In this document: positions 36,454 to 45,586 of the stretch, in pieces
Position numbering within the stretch: the stretch's first letter is position 1
How the letters are laid out: each line of letters starts with the position of its first letter
Translations under genes and position numbers: made by a program
The notes under the pieces: generated by a model
Told to the model about the DNA's origin: nothing
Database searches by the model: none
Seen by the model: only the letters and a program-made list of their open reading frames with translations
DNA from: JAFGAV01 sp041479055
GTDB taxonomy: Bacteria; Acidobacteriota; Aminicenantia; Aminicenantales; JAFGAV01
Reading direction: 5' to 3'
Length of the DNA stretch: 64,000 bases
Assembly (NCBI GenBank): GCA_963702835.1
Contig: OY969762.1
Coordinates: 930,001 to 994,000 of the forward strand

Positions 36454-36993
36454 TTAAGTCGTCGATCTTGTTTTAAAGAACAGCCAGTTCTTATCTTTTT
36501 TGTTCTTGGCCTTGAGTTTGATAAGGGCATAAGTTCCCTTAAGCCTCCGGCCCTGGAGGGTGAACAGGCGTTTGGAAGGCCCTTTCTCCAGCGCCAGATA
36601 ATGTCCCTTGTCCCAGATCTCAACCTGGCCCGCGCCGTACTCCCCCTCCGGAATGATTCCCTCGAAGCTCTGGTAATCCAGCGGATGGTCCTCAGTCTGG
36701 ACGGCCAGCCTCTTTAGGCCCTCGACTTCGGGGGGAAGCTTGGGGATGGCCCAGCTCTTGAGGACGCCGCTTTCCTCCAGCCTGAGGTCGTAATGAAGAT
36801 GAGAGGCATCGTGGCGCTGGATGACGTAAGCCAACTCCTTTCGACTTGAAGCGGCCGGGGGGCCCTGGGGCTCGGGGGTTTTTCCGAAATCCCGCTTATG
36901 CTTGTATTCGGCCAAGGAATCCTTGGCCGTTTTTTGGTCAGGCTTGCCCTTGGCTCCGCGTCCGCGGCGGCCGGCTGAGGATCGGGAAGTCAT
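36454..36993 (-). CDS. stand-alone LigD-type 3'-phosphoesterase domain protein
   Basis: About 179 residues matching only the phosphoesterase (PE) module of DNA ligase D: a basic N-terminal tail, then Y-V-I-Q-R-H-D-A-S-H-L-H-Y-D-L-R-L-E with the H-x-D-x-R metal site, W-A-I-P-K, and D-H-P-L-D-Y...G-E-Y-G-A-G. PE domains trim 3'-phosphate and 3'-ribonucleotide ends during non-homologous end joining. No ligase, polymerase or Ku gene is nearby. The start chosen overlaps the purH-like stop as ATGA; an ATG five codons earlier is possible. Confidence 0.88.
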   Translation of the reverse strand: MTSRSSAGRRGRGAKGKPDQKTAKDSLAEYKHKRDFGKTPEPQGPPAASSRKELAYVIQRHDASHLHYDLRLEESGVLKSWAIPKLPPEVEGLKRLAVQTEDHPLDYQSFEGIIPEGEYGAGQVEIWDKGHYLALEKGPSKRLFTLQGRRLKGTYALIKLKAKNKKDKNWLFFKTRSTT

Positions 36994-38069
36994 CGGTGGA
37001 GAAAACATCGCTCGCAGTCCGTCTCGCCCGGCTTGCGGGTGACGATCATGGCCAGGCCCAACTCATCGGCCCGGTCGATGACCTCCTGGTCGCGAATCGA
37101 GCCGAGGGGGTAGATGATTCCGGTGATCCCGTTTTGGGCGGCCAGCTCCACCACGTCGGGAAAGGGCATAAAAGCGTCCGAAGCCATGAAGCAGCCTTCC
37201 GGCCCGTATCCCCGGCGGGAGAAGCGGATGGCGCAGTCAGCCGCGTCGATCCGGCTCCGCTGGCCCGAGCCGATGCCGTGCACTTTATCGGCCGCGCCGA
37301 TGACCACGGCGTTGGACCTGGTGAAACAGGCTACGCTCCAATTGAACACGGCCGCGGCCCGCTCTTCCGCAGACGGCTGCCGGCGGGAGACGACGTCCAG
37401 GTCCTGGGTTGAGGTGATCCGGGATTCAAAACGCTTCTGCAGAAGAAGACCGCCGGCCACCCGCTTGAACTCCAGGCCGCTGTCCAGGGCCGGCTCCTCG
37501 GGAGGCCCGGCCATGCGGACCACCCGCAGGACCTTGCGGCCGGCCAGCACCGCCAGCGCCTCGGGGGTGTAGGCCGGGGCATAGACCACTTCCACGTTCC
37601 GGACGCTCTCCACCAGCAGGCCGGCCAGTTCGGCGTTGACGGAGAAGTTGAACACATCCACGCTGCCGAAATTGGACAGAGGGTCGGACTTCCAGGCTTT
37701 TTCGAAAGTCTCGACCTCAGCCCCACCCAGGGCCACGCCGCTGGGCATTTCGTGCTTGATGAGGACGCAGACTTTTTGGCCGCGGTCAAGGGAGGTGAGC
37801 TTCCGGGCCAGGCGCTGGCCAAGGTCCATATCCGCCACGTTGATATAGCTCAAGCCTTTGGTCCCTTCCTGGAGGACCTGTAGGCCGGCCATGGTCGACC
37901 CCGAGGCCCCCCTCTCTTCATAGAAGGCGGCCGGCTGGCCGGGGTTCTCGCCGTAGCGCATGGGAATTTTCTTGACGAATTCCACCCGTCCTAAGGACAG
38001 GGAGTCGGGGAAATCCTCCTTGACCTTGGTGGAATACTGTTGCCGCGAGTCTTTCAAGGATTTGTCCAT
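36990..38069 (-). CDS. AICAR transformylase (PurH C-terminal domain only)
   Basis: 359 residues corresponding to the formyltransferase half of PurH, with no IMP cyclohydrolase (MGS-like) half. R-Y-G-E-N-P-G-Q matches R-Y-G-E-N-P-H-Q, I-K-H-E-M-P-S-G aligns with the catalytic K-H-x-N-P-x-G, and A-S-D-A-F-M-P-F-P-D matches S-D-A-F-F-P-F. It would convert AICAR to FAICAR using 10-formyl-THF. The next gene upstream on the same strand, 4 bp away, is a PurO-like IMP cyclohydrolase that would finish the pathway. Confidence 0.9.
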   Translation of the reverse strand: MDKSLKDSRQQYSTKVKEDFPDSLSLGRVEFVKKIPMRYGENPGQPAAFYEERGASGSTMAGLQVLQEGTKGLSYINVADMDLGQRLARKLTSLDRGQKVCVLIKHEMPSGVALGGAEVETFEKAWKSDPLSNFGSVDVFNFSVNAELAGLLVESVRNVEVVYAPAYTPEALAVLAGRKVLRVVRMAGPPEEPALDSGLEFKRVAGGLLLQKRFESRITSTQDLDVVSRRQPSAEERAAAVFNWSVACFTRSNAVVIGAADKVHGIGSGQRSRIDAADCAIRFSRRGYGPEGCFMASDAFMPFPDVVELAAQNGITGIIYPLGSIRDQEVIDRADELGLAMIVTRKPGETDCERCFLHR

Positions 38070-38073
38070 AGAC

Positions 38074-38811
38074 TCATGTCCTTTCCCGGCGGTTGATGAT
38101 ATGGAAGCTGACGTCCTGCGGTGCGTTCCGGCGAATAAAAATCGCCGCGCAGGCCACGCGGTAGTCGGGGCCGGCCGCTTGGGGCGCCAGCCTGTCGTAC
38201 ACGGCGGCGGCCAACTCTGCGGCGGAGGACTGCTCCAGGCTTACTTCTCGGGGGTCTCCCTCCCAGGCTAGAATGGGGTCTTTGTCTCCGCCGCGATAAG
38301 TGGCGATGAACTGGCCTCGGCCGGGGCGGTCGGGCACTTCAAAAAAATCGCGATGGGAGGTTCCGTCGGCGGCTTGGCGGATAATACTTAAGGCCGCTCG
38401 TCCGTCGGGGTATAAACAACCGCTGATACGAGGAGTGAAGATGGGTGAGTCGGGTTCAAAGTCCCAGTCCTTCAGGGCTGAGGAAAGGGCTGCCCAAGGC
38501 GATCGAGCCGAGGCCATCCGGCCGGCAATGACCGAGGTCTGTCGTCCGTTGCTGACGGCCAAGCCGGCTTCGGCGATAGCCGCCGGGTAGATCAGCAGCT
38601 CGGCCTTTCCGGCCTTAAGAGCTTGCGGGCCAAGGGGCCTGGTCCAGATGGTCCGGCCTTCCCTTTCCATCTTCCGGGCTTGGCTTGAGGCGGAGCGGCC
38701 GGTGATGAAATAGACCGCGGCCCACGAAGTTCCAGAAGGGCTTGAACCGAGGATGATCCCCCGGCCGGGATATTTTAGGACGGACAACGCTTCAAGACCG
38801 GATGGTTTCAT
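38074..38811 (-). CDS. PurO-like IMP cyclohydrolase
   Basis: 245 residues matching the archaeal-type IMP cyclohydrolase family: Y-P-G-R-G-I-I-L-G near the N-terminus, then Y-F-I-T-G-R-S-A-S-S-Q-A-R, P-R-I-S-G-C, and a C-terminal region shared with PurO-like proteins. It would close the purine ring (FAICAR to IMP), the step done by the PurH N-terminal domain in most bacteria. It is the first gene of a two- or three-gene leftward operon with AICAR transformylase and the LigD-PE protein. Confidence 0.85.
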   Translation of the reverse strand: MKPSGLEALSVLKYPGRGIILGSSPSGTSWAAVYFITGRSASSQARKMEREGRTIWTRPLGPQALKAGKAELLIYPAAIAEAGLAVSNGRQTSVIAGRMASARSPWAALSSALKDWDFEPDSPIFTPRISGCLYPDGRAALSIIRQAADGTSHRDFFEVPDRPGRGQFIATYRGGDKDPILAWEGDPREVSLEQSSAAELAAAVYDRLAPQAAGPDYRVACAAIFIRRNAPQDVSFHIINRRERT

Positions 38812-38910
38812 GGATGGGCCTGAGCCAAGAACGCTCTATTGTACGCATTCAAGCGGCTGGAAGTCAAAAAGAGAAAAAGTCTTGATTAAAAAGGCCGGCC
38901 ATAGAATACG

Positions 38911-39062
38911 GATAGCATCTCCAATTGGGTGATCTAGCATTCAAGAAGAGGAGGGGTCCTGTCACGGCTCCTCCCCATCCGTGCTCGCCAGGCTGCGCGC
39001 GGGTGGGGAGCCCCTCCGCCGTGCCACCCCTTCCCACGTATCACACGTTTGGAGCTGCTATC
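38911..39062 (+). mobile_element. MITE copy A (152 bp, intact)
   Basis: Imperfect terminal inverted repeats start GATAGCATCTCCAA (left) and GATAGCAGCTCCAA (right, complement), continuing to a shared GTGAT. The element is flanked by 9-bp direct repeats TAGAATACG and TAGAATCCG (8 of 9 identical), consistent with a target duplication. The body is strongly self-complementary and GC-rich and encodes nothing. It lies in the promoter region between the PurO-like gene and the rightward LOG gene. The left end is a perfect match to the right target guide of the IS110 bridge RNA at 54593. Confidence 0.8.
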
Positions 39063-39132
39063 TAGAATCCGGCTTTTCTTGAGTTGGGGCCCTGATTTGT
39101 TTACAATGCCAATTTCCGGAGGTGAACCGGCT

Positions 39133-39864
39133 ATGCCCAAACCATTCCTGCCCCAGAAAGCTTACGCCAACCCGAAGTTCCTCGAATCAGCGGAAGCCCG
39201 CTCCATCCGCATCCTGAGCGAATATCTGGAACCCCTGACCAGGCTTCAGGCCAACAAGGTCAACAGCACCATCCTCTTTCTCGGCTCTTCGCGAGTCAAG
39301 CTGGGCCGCCGGAGCGCGGAATTGGCCAGCTATTACTGGCAAGCCGAAGAGCTGGCCTTCCGGCTGGCCGGTTGGGCCAAAACCCTAAAGCCCCGCGGCA
39401 AGGACTTTGTCATTTGCACCGGCGCCGGGCCGGGCATCATGGAGGCCGCCAATCGCGGGGCAGCCCGGGCCGGGGCCAAGTCCATCGGCATGAACATCGC
39501 CCTTCCGGCCGAGCAATTTCCTAATCCCTATATCTCGCCCGAATTGTCTTTCATTTTCCATTATTTTTTCATGCGTAAGTTCTGGCTCATCAACAAGGCC
39601 CGGGCTGTGGTGGCTTTCCCCGGCGGCTACGGGACTTTGGACGAAGTCTTCGAAATTTTAACCCTCCTCCAGGCAGAAAAAATTTCGCGCCAAGACATCG
39701 TCCTCATGCTCTATGGAGAAGACTACTGGAATAAAGTCATCCATTTCGACAGCCTGGTCCGCTCCGGAGCCATCTCAGCCGAAGACTTGAAGCTCTTTAC
39801 TTTTTGCTCTTCGCCGGCCGAAGCTTTTCGCTTCCTCAAGAACCGGCTGAAGAAGTTCATTTGA
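39133..39864 (+). CDS. LOG family protein (Rossmann-fold nucleotide-binding)
   Basis: 243 residues. The conserved P-G-G-Y-G-T-L-D-E motif and an upstream G-A-G-P-G-I-M-E-A-A-N-R-G-A identify the lysine-decarboxylase-like/LOG family, members of which are phosphoribohydrolases acting on nucleoside monophosphates. GGAGGT lies about 10 bases before the chosen ATG; an in-frame ATG at 39049 lies inside MITE A and is unlikely. The gene overlaps rlpA by 4 bp (TTGA). Confidence 0.88.
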   Translation: MPKPFLPQKAYANPKFLESAEARSIRILSEYLEPLTRLQANKVNSTILFLGSSRVKLGRRSAELASYYWQAEELAFRLAGWAKTLKPRGKDFVICTGAGPGIMEAANRGAARAGAKSIGMNIALPAEQFPNPYISPELSFIFHYFFMRKFWLINKARAVVAFPGGYGTLDEVFEILTLLQAEKISRQDIVLMLYGEDYWNKVIHFDSLVRSGAISAEDLKLFTFCSSPAEAFRFLKNRLKKFI

Positions 39865-40493
39865 AGACCAGCCTGAGGGGCCTCCTGGCGGCAGCGGTGG
39901 CCGTCCTGGGGCTGGCCTCCGGCTGCCGGCCGCGGATACTCCCCCCTGAAAACGGAGTTCAGACCGGCATCGCCTCCTGGTACGGAGAGGACTTCCACGG
40001 CCGGCCGACCTCCAACGGCGAGATCTACGACATGAACGAGCTGACGGCGGCCCATCCCACTCTGCCCTTCGGCACCATGGTCGAGATCACCAACCTCCTC
40101 AACGGCCGGACGGTCAGGGTCAGGATCAACGACCGGGGTCCTTTCGTTGACGGCCGGATCATCGATCTGTCCTACGCCGCAGCCCGGCTGCTGGACATGG
40201 TCGGCCCGGGAACGATCCCCGTTCGCCTGGAGGTTGTCAAGGAGGCCTCCCCTGCTCCGGCCGGCCGATATTTCTTCGTCCAGGTCGGCGCATTCATCCT
40301 CCAGGCTAACGCAGAAACCCTGGCCGCCAACCTGCGGCCCGATTTTCCTGAGGTAACGGTCTCTCTATTTCAGACTGAGACGCAGACCTATTACCGGGTG
40401 AGGATCTCGGCCTCCTCCCGGGAGGAAGCTCGGAGCCTGGCCGACCGCCTGTCAGGCCTGGGCTATAACGTCATCCTGATTGAAGTTCGTTGA
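39861..40493 (+). CDS. rlpA: RlpA-like septal ring lipoprotein with SPOR domain
   Basis: About 210 residues from a TTG that overlaps the preceding stop. The signal peptide ends in lipobox L-A-S-G-C. A double-psi beta-barrel domain follows (G-I-A-S-W-Y-G...F-G-T-M-V-E-I-T-N...R-I-N-D-R-G-P-F), with the RlpA-type catalytic Asp/His region, and a C-terminal SPOR domain starting Y-F-F-V-Q-V-G-A-F, which binds denuded glycan strands at the septum. Confidence 0.92.
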   Translation: MKTSLRGLLAAAVAVLGLASGCRPRILPPENGVQTGIASWYGEDFHGRPTSNGEIYDMNELTAAHPTLPFGTMVEITNLLNGRTVRVRINDRGPFVDGRIIDLSYAAARLLDMVGPGTIPVRLEVVKEASPAPAGRYFFVQVGAFILQANAETLAANLRPDFPEVTVSLFQTETQTYYRVRISASSREEARSLADRLSGLGYNVILIEVR

Positions 40494-40527
40494 GGAGCAC
40501 ATGGAAAAGACGCTTTGGTCCGCTTGG

Positions 40528-41622
40528 CTAAGGCCGGCCGGACCCGGCTTCCTGGCGTTCGAACAGATAGGCCGTTTTGAGCAGCCGATTTTCCCGGCCG
40601 TCATGAACGGCGAATTGTCCGCCGCTGAACAGGGTGGCCGCCCCATACTCTCCTTTTTTGTTGAGGGCATAGAAGCTCAGCCCGAAGTTCGGCTTTCCGT
40701 CCTTGGTGAGCAGCCGGGGCGTGAGTTTTGTCTTGGCCGCGACATAGTCCAAGGCCTTTAGGCAGGCCTCCTCCGGCGAGGCGCCCCGGCCCATCCAATT
40801 CACGATTTGGAAGCTGGCGCAGGTCGTGAGGTTGGCCTCTCCGCGGCCCGTGGAACCGGCTGCGCCGATCTCGTTATCGACATAAAGGCCGGCCCCGATG
40901 ATGGGAGAATCGCCCACCCGTCCCGGGAGTTTGAAGGCCAAGCCCGCGGTCGTGGTCACCCCGGCCAGGTCGCCCGAGGCGTCCACGGCAATGCAGTTGA
41001 TCGTGCCGTAGGTCTCCATGGCCTGCTGGAGTGCGGCCGTCAATTTCTTCCCTTCCGGGGGGAGCCAGTTGTCCCGGTCGGAGAGCTTTTCCTTCCACTC
41101 CAGCCAGATCTGGCGAGATTCGTCAGTCAGCAGATTCTCTTCTTTGAAGCCGTGGGATTTGGCAAACTTGAGCGCGCCCTCAGCCACCAGCAGGACATGA
41201 TCGGTTCGCTCCATGACCAGCTTGGCCACTTTGGAGGGGTTCTTGATGTTGCGCAGGGCGGCCACAGCCCCGGCTCTGTGGGTGGGGCCGTGCATGACCG
41301 AGGCATCCAGCTCGACTACGCCTTCCTCGTTGGGCAGCCCGCCGTAGCCCACCGAGTTGTCGTTGGGGTCGTCCTCGACAATGTTCACGCCGGCGATGAC
41401 GGCGTCCAAAGGATCGGCGCCCTGCCTGAGGAGTTTCATGGCCCGGGCCGTAGCCTGGATGCCGTTGCGGCTGGCCACCACACAGGGCCGGCTTCCGGGC
41501 GCTGGCTGCGCCTCCTGGCCGACGGCTCCCAGAGCGGCCGAGGGCTTGCCCTCGAGCATGACCGCCGCGCCCGCCGCCAATCCGGTTTTTAAAAAGTCAC
41601 GCCGGGAATAGGGTTTCGACAT
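40528..41622 (-). CDS. Tat-exported glycosylasparaginase (N4-GlcNAc-asparaginase)
   Basis: About 364 residues. A twin-arginine leader S-R-R-D-F-L-K-T-G-L-A starts the protein. The Ntn-hydrolase core has G-T-I near residue 207, where autocleavage would expose the Thr nucleophile (the same position as D-T-I-G-M in known enzymes), then T-T-T-A-G, and in the N-terminal half D-A-S-V-M. AGGAGG lies six bases before the M-S-K-P start. It would hydrolyse the GlcNAc-Asn bond of glycopeptides in the periplasm. Confidence 0.88.
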   Translation of the reverse strand: MSKPYSRRDFLKTGLAAGAAVMLEGKPSAALGAVGQEAQPAPGSRPCVVASRNGIQATARAMKLLRQGADPLDAVIAGVNIVEDDPNDNSVGYGGLPNEEGVVELDASVMHGPTHRAGAVAALRNIKNPSKVAKLVMERTDHVLLVAEGALKFAKSHGFKEENLLTDESRQIWLEWKEKLSDRDNWLPPEGKKLTAALQQAMETYGTINCIAVDASGDLAGVTTTAGLAFKLPGRVGDSPIIGAGLYVDNEIGAAGSTGRGEANLTTCASFQIVNWMGRGASPEEACLKALDYVAAKTKLTPRLLTKDGKPNFGLSFYALNKKGEYGAATLFSGGQFAVHDGRENRLLKTAYLFERQEAGSGRP

Positions 41623-41792
41623 GGGCATCCTCCTAGCTAGTCTTGGATAAGATGACAGTGAATTTACCTAAAAAGTTTTGGATTAGCAAGACAGAGAAAC
41701 TATTGCTTCCCGCGGCAACGGAAGCATCTCCGAAGCAATGATCGAATTGACAAAACCTCCGGTCCTGAGTAAGAATTTTTGCTTTTAAAGCC

Positions 41793-42944
41793 ATGAAAAA
41801 GCAGGTTCTCCTGTCCGCCTCGCTGTTCCATGCCTTGAACGACGCCGCCACGGTCGTGGTGCCCATGACCCTGCCCTTCCTCTACAGTCAGAAATTCCTC
41901 ATCACCAGCTATGCCCAGATCGGCTTGCTATCAAACTTGGGCCTGATGGCCACCCTCATCTTCCAAATGCTCATCGCTCACTGGGCGGACCGTTTCGCCT
42001 ACAAAAAGCTCCTGGTGGCGAGCTGCCTGGGCTTGACCGCCTCGCTGGCTTTGATCACCACGGCTCAAACCTTCGGCAGCCTTCTCCTTTTCCATATCCT
42101 GATGCGCATCTTCACCAGCGTCTACCATCCCCTGGGTATTTCCCTAGTGTCCAAGACACACCAGCAGCACGAGATCGACCAGGCCATGGGCGTGCAGAGC
42201 GGCTCTGGAAACCTGGGCGTCTTACTCGCTTTTCTGACCACCGGGTTCTTGACCCAGGCCTACGGCTGGCGACTGCCCCTCCTGGTTTGGGCTGCCATCG
42301 GCCTGCTGCTGGGAGTCCTGAGCTATCTGGCCGTCCGCCGCATCACCCCCTCTGCCGAAAAGCCCCCCTTGCCCAAGGTTTCGCGTTGGTTGCGGACGGC
42401 GGGCCAGATCAAGGACTACATTCCCGGCTTCATCTACGGCGGGGCGGGCTGGGGCGTGACCGTCTATTATGCCCCTTCGCTCTTCAACCACAAGTTCAAT
42501 GTGCCTTTGGGCCAGACCGGCCTTTTCTTGGCGGCCTGGGTTGGCTTCGGATCGGTAGTCGCTTATTTCTTCGGATGGCTCAGCCAGCGGCTCGGACGCA
42601 GGAACCTCTCCATTTTGTCTATGTTCGGCTCGGCCGCGACTCTGGCCGTCATCGGCCTGGCCCCCTTTAACGGCCTGGCCCTGGCCGGCCTCATTCTTTT
42701 CGGGGTTTTTTTACTATTGATTTATCCGGCCATGCAGTCTTTCGTAGGCAACAAAGTTGAGGATAAGGACCAGGCCTTGGCCTTCAGCCTGGTGGCCAAC
42801 ATCCAGGTTTTATCCGGGGCCCTGGTCGTGCTGCTGGCCGGATTCCTCTCCGACCGGTTCGGGATTCACACCCCTTTCCTGCTCATGTCCGGGCTGGGCG
42901 CCCTGCTGACGGCTTTCTACTGGATCCGCACCCCTAAAGACTGA
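41793..42944 (+). CDS. MFS transporter, fosmidomycin-resistance (Fsr)-like
   Basis: 383 residues with about 12 hydrophobic helices. The MFS A-motif-like W-A-D-R-F-A-Y-K-K follows helix 2, and S-V-Y-H-P-L-G in helix 4 is a mark of the Fsr subfamily (F-H-P-x-G). Another M-F-S loop, L-S-Q-R-L-G-R-R, lies between helices 8 and 9. It is probably a drug or metabolite exporter of unknown specificity, located between the glycosylasparaginase and the amidohydrolase cluster. Confidence 0.87.
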   Translation: MKKQVLLSASLFHALNDAATVVVPMTLPFLYSQKFLITSYAQIGLLSNLGLMATLIFQMLIAHWADRFAYKKLLVASCLGLTASLALITTAQTFGSLLLFHILMRIFTSVYHPLGISLVSKTHQQHEIDQAMGVQSGSGNLGVLLAFLTTGFLTQAYGWRLPLLVWAAIGLLLGVLSYLAVRRITPSAEKPPLPKVSRWLRTAGQIKDYIPGFIYGGAGWGVTVYYAPSLFNHKFNVPLGQTGLFLAAWVGFGSVVAYFFGWLSQRLGRRNLSILSMFGSAATLAVIGLAPFNGLALAGLILFGVFLLLIYPAMQSFVGNKVEDKDQALAFSLVANIQVLSGALVVLLAGFLSDRFGIHTPFLLMSGLGALLTAFYWIRTPKD

Positions 42945-42984
42945 GCCACGAAAGCCTGTCCCCTGCTTTGATCCACGAGGCGAT

Positions 42985-44262
42985 TCATCTCTTCTTGAAC
43001 TTCTCTAGGAGCTGCTCATAAATGGTATTGAGGTCCGTGTCCCGCCCGTCGATGAAGACCTTCTTGATCTGCGTTTTGAAATCCAGGATGTCGCCGTCAG
43101 CCAGAACGATATTGGCCGCTTTTCCTTTTTCCAAACTCCCCATCCGGCCGGCCACGCCCAGAATTTCGGCGGCGTTGATGGTCACCGCTTTGAGGGCGTC
43201 TCTTTTATCCAGCCCGAAAGCCGCCGCTTTGGCGGCGTGGTAGGGTAAATCCTTGGCCGCGCTCGAGCTCTGGGAGGAGAAGGCAATTTTGACGCCGGCC
43301 TGGGCCAGCAGGGCCGGCATGCGATAGAGAGCGTCATAGCCGTCCTCCCAGGAAGCCGGCATGTTGGTCAGCGGGGCGAAAACGACCGGCAGGCCGGATT
43401 TTTTGATTTCCTCCACGCATTTCCAACCCTGGGTCACGGCGTAAAGGACGGCCTTCAGCTTTTCCTTCTGGACGAACTGGATGGCTTCCTTGATGTCCTT
43501 GTCGGAATGAACGGAGATCCACAGGGGGATCTCTCCCCGCAGCACGGGCTGCAGGAATTCATGGGCTTCATTAAAATCAGGCAGAGCCAGCTGGCGGGCC
43601 TTCTCCGCGAATTCTTTTTGTTTCTCATAGGCTCGCGCCCGGCGGAAGGCCTCCTCCAGCTCCTTGAACGGGTGGGAGGGCTCGGCCCCGGCGGCGGCGG
43701 CCGGCCGCTGGAATCCCAGGCGGCCCATGGAGGGAAGGTCCACGTGCATGGCCACCGGAGCCTTGATCAGCATCTCCGCGGGTGTCCAGCCCGTCAGTCT
43801 CACCAGGCCGCTCTGGCCGGAGATAAGCCCCCCCGATGGGGCGACCAGGGCGGCGGTGATGCCGTTGGCCCGGGCGATGGGAATGTGCATGGAATCCGGC
43901 CGTAAGGCTTCCCAGGCGCGGAGCTGCGGGTTGATCCGTCCCAGCTCCCGGAAGTCCATTGTCTGGGGCATCTGGCCGATCTCGGCCAGGCCCAGCGTGC
44001 TGTAGCAGTCGATAAGGCCGGGGTAAGCGATGAGGCCTTGGGCTTCGATGACCGCCGCTCCTTCCGGGATGGCCACCTCCGGGCCGACGGCCTCGATCAG
44101 GCCGTCCTTGATCAGGATGACCCCGGAGGGAATGTCGGCCGAGGTCACCGGAATGATGCGGGCGCCCTTGATGGCGATGAGGGACGGGGCTTTTTCGGCG
44201 CCCCGCAGTATCGAGGTCAGGACAAAGAGAAACACCACAAGGCAACGGCTGATGCAGTTCAT
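42985..44262 (-). CDS. amidohydrolase-like secreted protein, metal site degenerate
   Basis: 425 residues with a Sec signal peptide and an amidohydrolase (imidazolonepropionase/aryldialkylphosphatase-type) fold: I-A-Y-P-G-L-I-D at about residue 78, and the C-terminal T-I-N-A-A-E-I-L-G-V-A-G-R-M-G-S-L-E-K-G-K-A. The metal motif H-x-H after P-G-L-I-D is C-Y-S, and the catalytic Asp region reads F-S-S-Q, so classical metal-dependent hydrolysis is unlikely. GGGAGGT precedes the ATG, which overlaps the previous stop (ATGA). It is the last of three tandem related genes. Confidence 0.85.
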   Translation of the reverse strand: MNCISRCLVVFLFVLTSILRGAEKAPSLIAIKGARIIPVTSADIPSGVILIKDGLIEAVGPEVAIPEGAAVIEAQGLIAYPGLIDCYSTLGLAEIGQMPQTMDFRELGRINPQLRAWEALRPDSMHIPIARANGITAALVAPSGGLISGQSGLVRLTGWTPAEMLIKAPVAMHVDLPSMGRLGFQRPAAAAGAEPSHPFKELEEAFRRARAYEKQKEFAEKARQLALPDFNEAHEFLQPVLRGEIPLWISVHSDKDIKEAIQFVQKEKLKAVLYAVTQGWKCVEEIKKSGLPVVFAPLTNMPASWEDGYDALYRMPALLAQAGVKIAFSSQSSSAAKDLPYHAAKAAAFGLDKRDALKAVTINAAEILGVAGRMGSLEKGKAANIVLADGDILDFKTQIKKVFIDGRDTDLNTIYEQLLEKFKKR

Positions 44263-45576
44263 CGGACACCTCCCGGCTGTTTTTGGGGCTTGGCCTTTTT
44301 AGCCGCCTCCTCCCGTTCCTGGAGATAGGCCGCCCGGTCGAAGTAAATGTCACCCTCGATGACGGTCAGGTCGCAGCGGGCGTAGGCGCTCAGGGGATGC
44401 TCGTTGAAGACGGCCAGGTCGCCGTGCTTCCCTATCTCCAGGCTGCCCACGATTTTGTCCACACCGAGCTGGATGGCCGGGTTGATGGTGATGAGCCGCA
44501 AGGCTTCATCCTCGGTCAGCCGGCCGTATCTCAGGGTCTTGCCGGCCTCATTGAACAGCCGGCGGATTCTCTCGCCGCCGTCGGAGTTGAGGGAGACGAG
44601 AAGGCCCTGGCGGGTGCAGTAGGCGGCGCTCAGGGCGATGCCCTCGGCCGCCTCGATTTTGTAGGCCCAGCTGTCGATGAACACTGAAGTCCCCACGCCG
44701 GCCTCCTTGAGCTCTTTGGTGATTTTGAAGGCCTCGGGGAGATGCTCGAAGCAGGCCACCTTGAAACCGAACTCTTTGGCCAGCCCCAGGAACTCGAGCG
44801 ACTCGTCCGCCCGATAGCTGTGGACTCGAGCCACCAGCTTCCCGCGCAGGAGGTCGGCCAGCGCCTCCAGCCGCAGGTCCTTTCGCGGGGGCAGGAGGAT
44901 CCTTGGGCGGATTTTTCATTTGCTTTTGGGTCCGGTAGCGGTCCCCCTGCTCCATATAAGTCCGGGCCCGGAGCAGCTCGCGCCGGATGAGGGCCTTGAC
45001 GCCCATCCGGGACTGCGGGTAGCGGAGCCCCTCGGAATCGGACAGGTTGGCCCGTTTTGGATTTTCGCCCAAGGCGAACTTGAGCGTCCGGAAAGCTTGG
45101 GGGACGACCATGTCTTCAGAAGGCCGGCCCCATTTCAAGGAGAGGACGACGTTCTGTCCGCCGATGGGGTTGGCGCTGCCGTGCATGGTATGAACCATGG
45201 TCACCCCGCCGCTCAGGGCGGTGAAGATGGCCAGGTCCTCGGCGTTGAGGACGTCGGCCATATCCACTTCGGCCGTGTCCGTATCGGCCGACTCGTTGGT
45301 GCCGCTGAGGGCGATATGAGTGTGGGAGTCGATGATTCCCGGGATGATGTATTTCCCCGAAGCGTCGTAGGTCCGGATGCCGGGCGGAGCTTCCAGGCCG
45401 GCCCCTATGGCTCGGATGATCCCGTCCCGGATAAGGATGTCTCCCCCGTCCAGGACGCCGCGGGTCACGGTCAGGATTTTACCGTTCCTGATCAGCAGGT
45501 CGCCGCCCTTGGCCAGAGCGGGAGCCGCGACCAAGCCCAGCAAGGTCAACAGGAGAATAATCCGGCGTGTCTTCAT
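44259..45576 (-). pseudogene. secreted amidohydrolase, frameshifted in a G5/C5 run
   Basis: The N-terminal half (signal peptide, then G-I-I-D-S-H-T-H with the intact H-x-H metal motif) is in one frame from AAGGAG-ATG at 45576. The C-terminal half (V-A-R-V-H-S-Y-R-A-D-E-S, then N-S-D-G-G, the Asp region, and G-S-L-E-I-G-K-H-G-D-L-A-V) is in another. The switch falls at the run of five G's at 44887-44891 on the plus strand; removing one base restores one ~430-codon gene. It could be a true mutation, phase variation, or an assembly error. It is the only one of the three tandem amidohydrolases with intact metal ligands. Confidence 0.75.
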
Positions 45577-45586
45577 CGTCCGCTCC

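Noticed and set aside
39049..39132. Upstream ATG for the LOG gene
   Set aside because: It lies inside MITE A; the internal ATG has a clear ribosome site.
44887..44891. Programmed frameshift in the amidohydrolase
   Set aside because: A plain C5/G5 run without a recognisable slippery heptamer or stimulatory structure; mutation or error is simpler.
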